Positions 62,361 through 64,000 of a stretch of DNA of 64,000 nucleotides are shown one piece after another. This stretch comes from Stomorhina lunata. Its lineage: Eukaryota; Arthropoda; Insecta; Diptera; Rhiniidae. The stretch spans positions 11,033,486 to 11,097,485 of the forward strand of contig OW121743.1 in assembly GCA_933228675.1 (NCBI GenBank). Reading direction: 5' to 3'. A program made the position numbers and the translations under genes. The notes under the pieces were generated by a model. The model saw only the letters and a list, made by a program, of their open reading frames with translations. It did no database searches and had not been told where the DNA came from. Each line of letters starts with the position of its first letter. The first letter of the stretch is position 1.

Positions 62361-63370
62361 CAAATTTTTGAAAAATTTCCTATAAAAATTGGAAATTTTT
62401 GAAAAAAATTCCTATAAAAATTGGAAATTTTTGAAAAATTTCCTATAAAAATTGGAAATTTTTGAAAAATTTCCTATAAAAATTGGAAATTTTTGAAAAA
62501 TTTCCTATAAAAATTGGAAATTTTTGAAAAATTTCCTATAAAAATAGGAAATTTTTGAAAAATTTCCTATAAAAATAGGAAATTTTTGAAAAATTTCCTA
62601 TAAAAAAAGGAAAGTTTTGAAAAATTTCCTGTAAAAATAGGAAATTTTTCAAAAATAATAATAAGAAATTTTTGAAAAAGGAAATTTTTGAAAAAATTCC
62701 TATAAAAATAGGAAATTTTTAAAAAATTTCCTATAAAAACAGGAAATTTTTGAAAAATTTCCTATAAAAATAGGAAATTTTTGAAAAATTTCCTATAAAA
62801 ATAGGAAATTTTTGAAAAATTTCCTATAAAAATAGGAAATTTTTGAAAAATTTCCTATGAAAATAGGAAATTTTTGAAAAATTTCCTATAAAAATAGGAA
62901 ATTTTTGAAAAATTTCCTATAAAAATACGAAATTTTTGAAAAATTTCCTATAGAAATAGGAAATATTTGAAAAATTTCCTATAAAAATAGGAAATTTTTG
63001 AAAAATTTCCTATAAAAATTGGAAATTTTTGAAAAATTTCCTATAAAAATAGGAAATTTTTGAAAAATTTCCTATAAAAATAGGAAATTTTTGAAAAATT
63101 TCCTATAAAAATAGGAAATTTTTGAAAAATTTCCTATAAAGATAGGAAATTTTTGAAAAATTTCCTATAAAAATAGGAAATTTTTGAAAAATTTCCTATA
63201 AAGATAGGAAATTTTTGAAAAATTTCCTATAAAAATATGAAATTTTTGAAAAATTTCCTATAAAAATAGGAAATTTTTGAAAAATTTCCTATAAAAATAG
63301 GAAATTTTTGAAAAATTTCCTATAAAAATAGGAAATTTTTGAAAAATTTCCTATAAAAATAGGAAATTCT
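62361..63370 (+). repeat. 31 bp tandem array, AGGAAATTTTTGAAAAATTT type (same family as 10621-12695)
   Basis: About 32 monomers identical in type to the family B array at the left of the window. The first ~150 bp carry a TTGG variant, and a disturbed stretch lies at 62630-62720. The monomer is a near-palindrome whose orientation is set by the central G (TTTTTGAAAAA) and by ATAAAAAT. Confidence 0.95.
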
Positions 63371-64000
63371 TTTTTTTCCTATTTTTATAGGAAATTTTTC
63401 AAAAATTTCCTATTTTTATAGGAAATTTTTCAAAAATTTCCTATTTTTATAGGAAATTTTTCAAAAATTTCCTATTTTTATAGGAAATTTTTCAAAAATT
63501 TCCTATTTTTATAGGAAATTTTTCAAAAATTTCCTATTTTTATAGGAAATTTTTCAAAAATTTCCTATTTTTATAGGAAATTTTTCAAAAATTTCCTATT
63601 TTTATAGGAAATTTTTCAAAAATTTCCTATTTTTATAGGAAATTTTTCAAAAATTTCCTATTTTTATAGGAAATTTTTCAAAAATTTCCTATTTTTATAG
63701 GAAATTTTTCAAAAATTTCCTATTTTTATAGGAAATTTTTCAAAAATTTCCTATTTTTATAGGAAATTTTTCAAAAATTTCCTATTTTTATAGGAAATTT
63801 TTCAAAAATTTCCTATTTTTATAGGAAATTTTTCAAAAATTTCCTATTTTTATAGGAAATTTTCAAAAATTTCCTATTTTTATAGGAAATTTTTCAAAAA
63901 TTTCCTATTTTTATAGGAAATTTTTCAAAAATTTCCTATTTTTATAGGAAATTTTTCAAAAATTTCCTATTTTTATAGGAAATTTTTCAAAAATTTCCTA
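63371..64000 (-). repeat. Same 31 bp array in inverted orientation, open at the right edge
   Basis: At 63366-63378 (AATTCTTTTTTTTCC) the monomer switches to its reverse complement: the centre becomes TTTTTCAAAAA and the linker ATTTTTAT. About 20 highly uniform monomers follow to the window end. The junction has no unique spacer, so the two arrays form a palindrome of at least 1.2 kb. Confidence 0.95.

Overview
This window is AT-rich nuclear DNA of a eukaryote, most likely a calyptrate fly (blowfly or muscid type). That assignment is inference. It rests on mini-me-like (GACA/GTCY)n dispersed repeats, CAG-rich non-coding DNA, degenerate non-LTR retrotransposon remnants, and many tandem arrays built on a TTTTTCTATAGAAAAA-like core. 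I see no convincing host gene: no multi-exon coding pattern, no rRNA and no intact tRNA. Well over a third of the window is tandem repeat, which suggests heterochromatin or a repeat-rich intron or intergenic region.

Layout. 1-7330 is a perfect (ACTAAT)n hexamer array that continues off the left edge. 9936-12695 is a 1.18 kb duplicated block of two ~31 bp satellite families. 14561-17050 is a 32 bp array. 17930-22530 is a graveyard of retrotransposon fragments on the minus strand, a degenerate ~330 bp tandem family and tRNA-derived SINE-like pieces. 25124-26476 is a 31 bp array. 27951-33776 and 34886-40945 are two ~6 kb arrays of the same 11 bp unit in opposite orientation around a 1.1 kb spacer. 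41966-43115 is another 31 bp array. 43123-47944 is a 4.8 kb nearly spacer-free palindrome that carries a nested TA-flanked MITE in each arm. 58545-61195 is a 30 bp array, and 62361-64000 is a 31 bp array that flips orientation at about 63370.

The most interesting object is at 51086-56180: a compact 5,095 bp mobile or viral-like element bounded by 601 bp terminal inverted repeats that differ at only three positions by my reading. It encodes an A32-like (FtsK/HerA type) DNA-packaging ATPase; a stand-alone 109-residue parvovirus-VP1-type phospholipase A2, divergently transcribed from the ATPase; a 520-residue protein with a disordered basic middle and a conserved-looking C-terminal domain; an unknown gene broken by a one-base frame change; and a 104-residue unknown protein. 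I find no polymerase, integrase, protease or capsid gene in it. Packaging ATPase plus long TIRs beginning AG and ending CT point to the Polinton/Maverick/adintovirus world. The small size and missing core genes suggest a non-autonomous (satellite-like) member or an undescribed family. Its genes would make sense as packaging (ATPase), endosomal escape (PLA2) and virion or accessory roles (the others), with replication and integration supplied in trans; this is inference.
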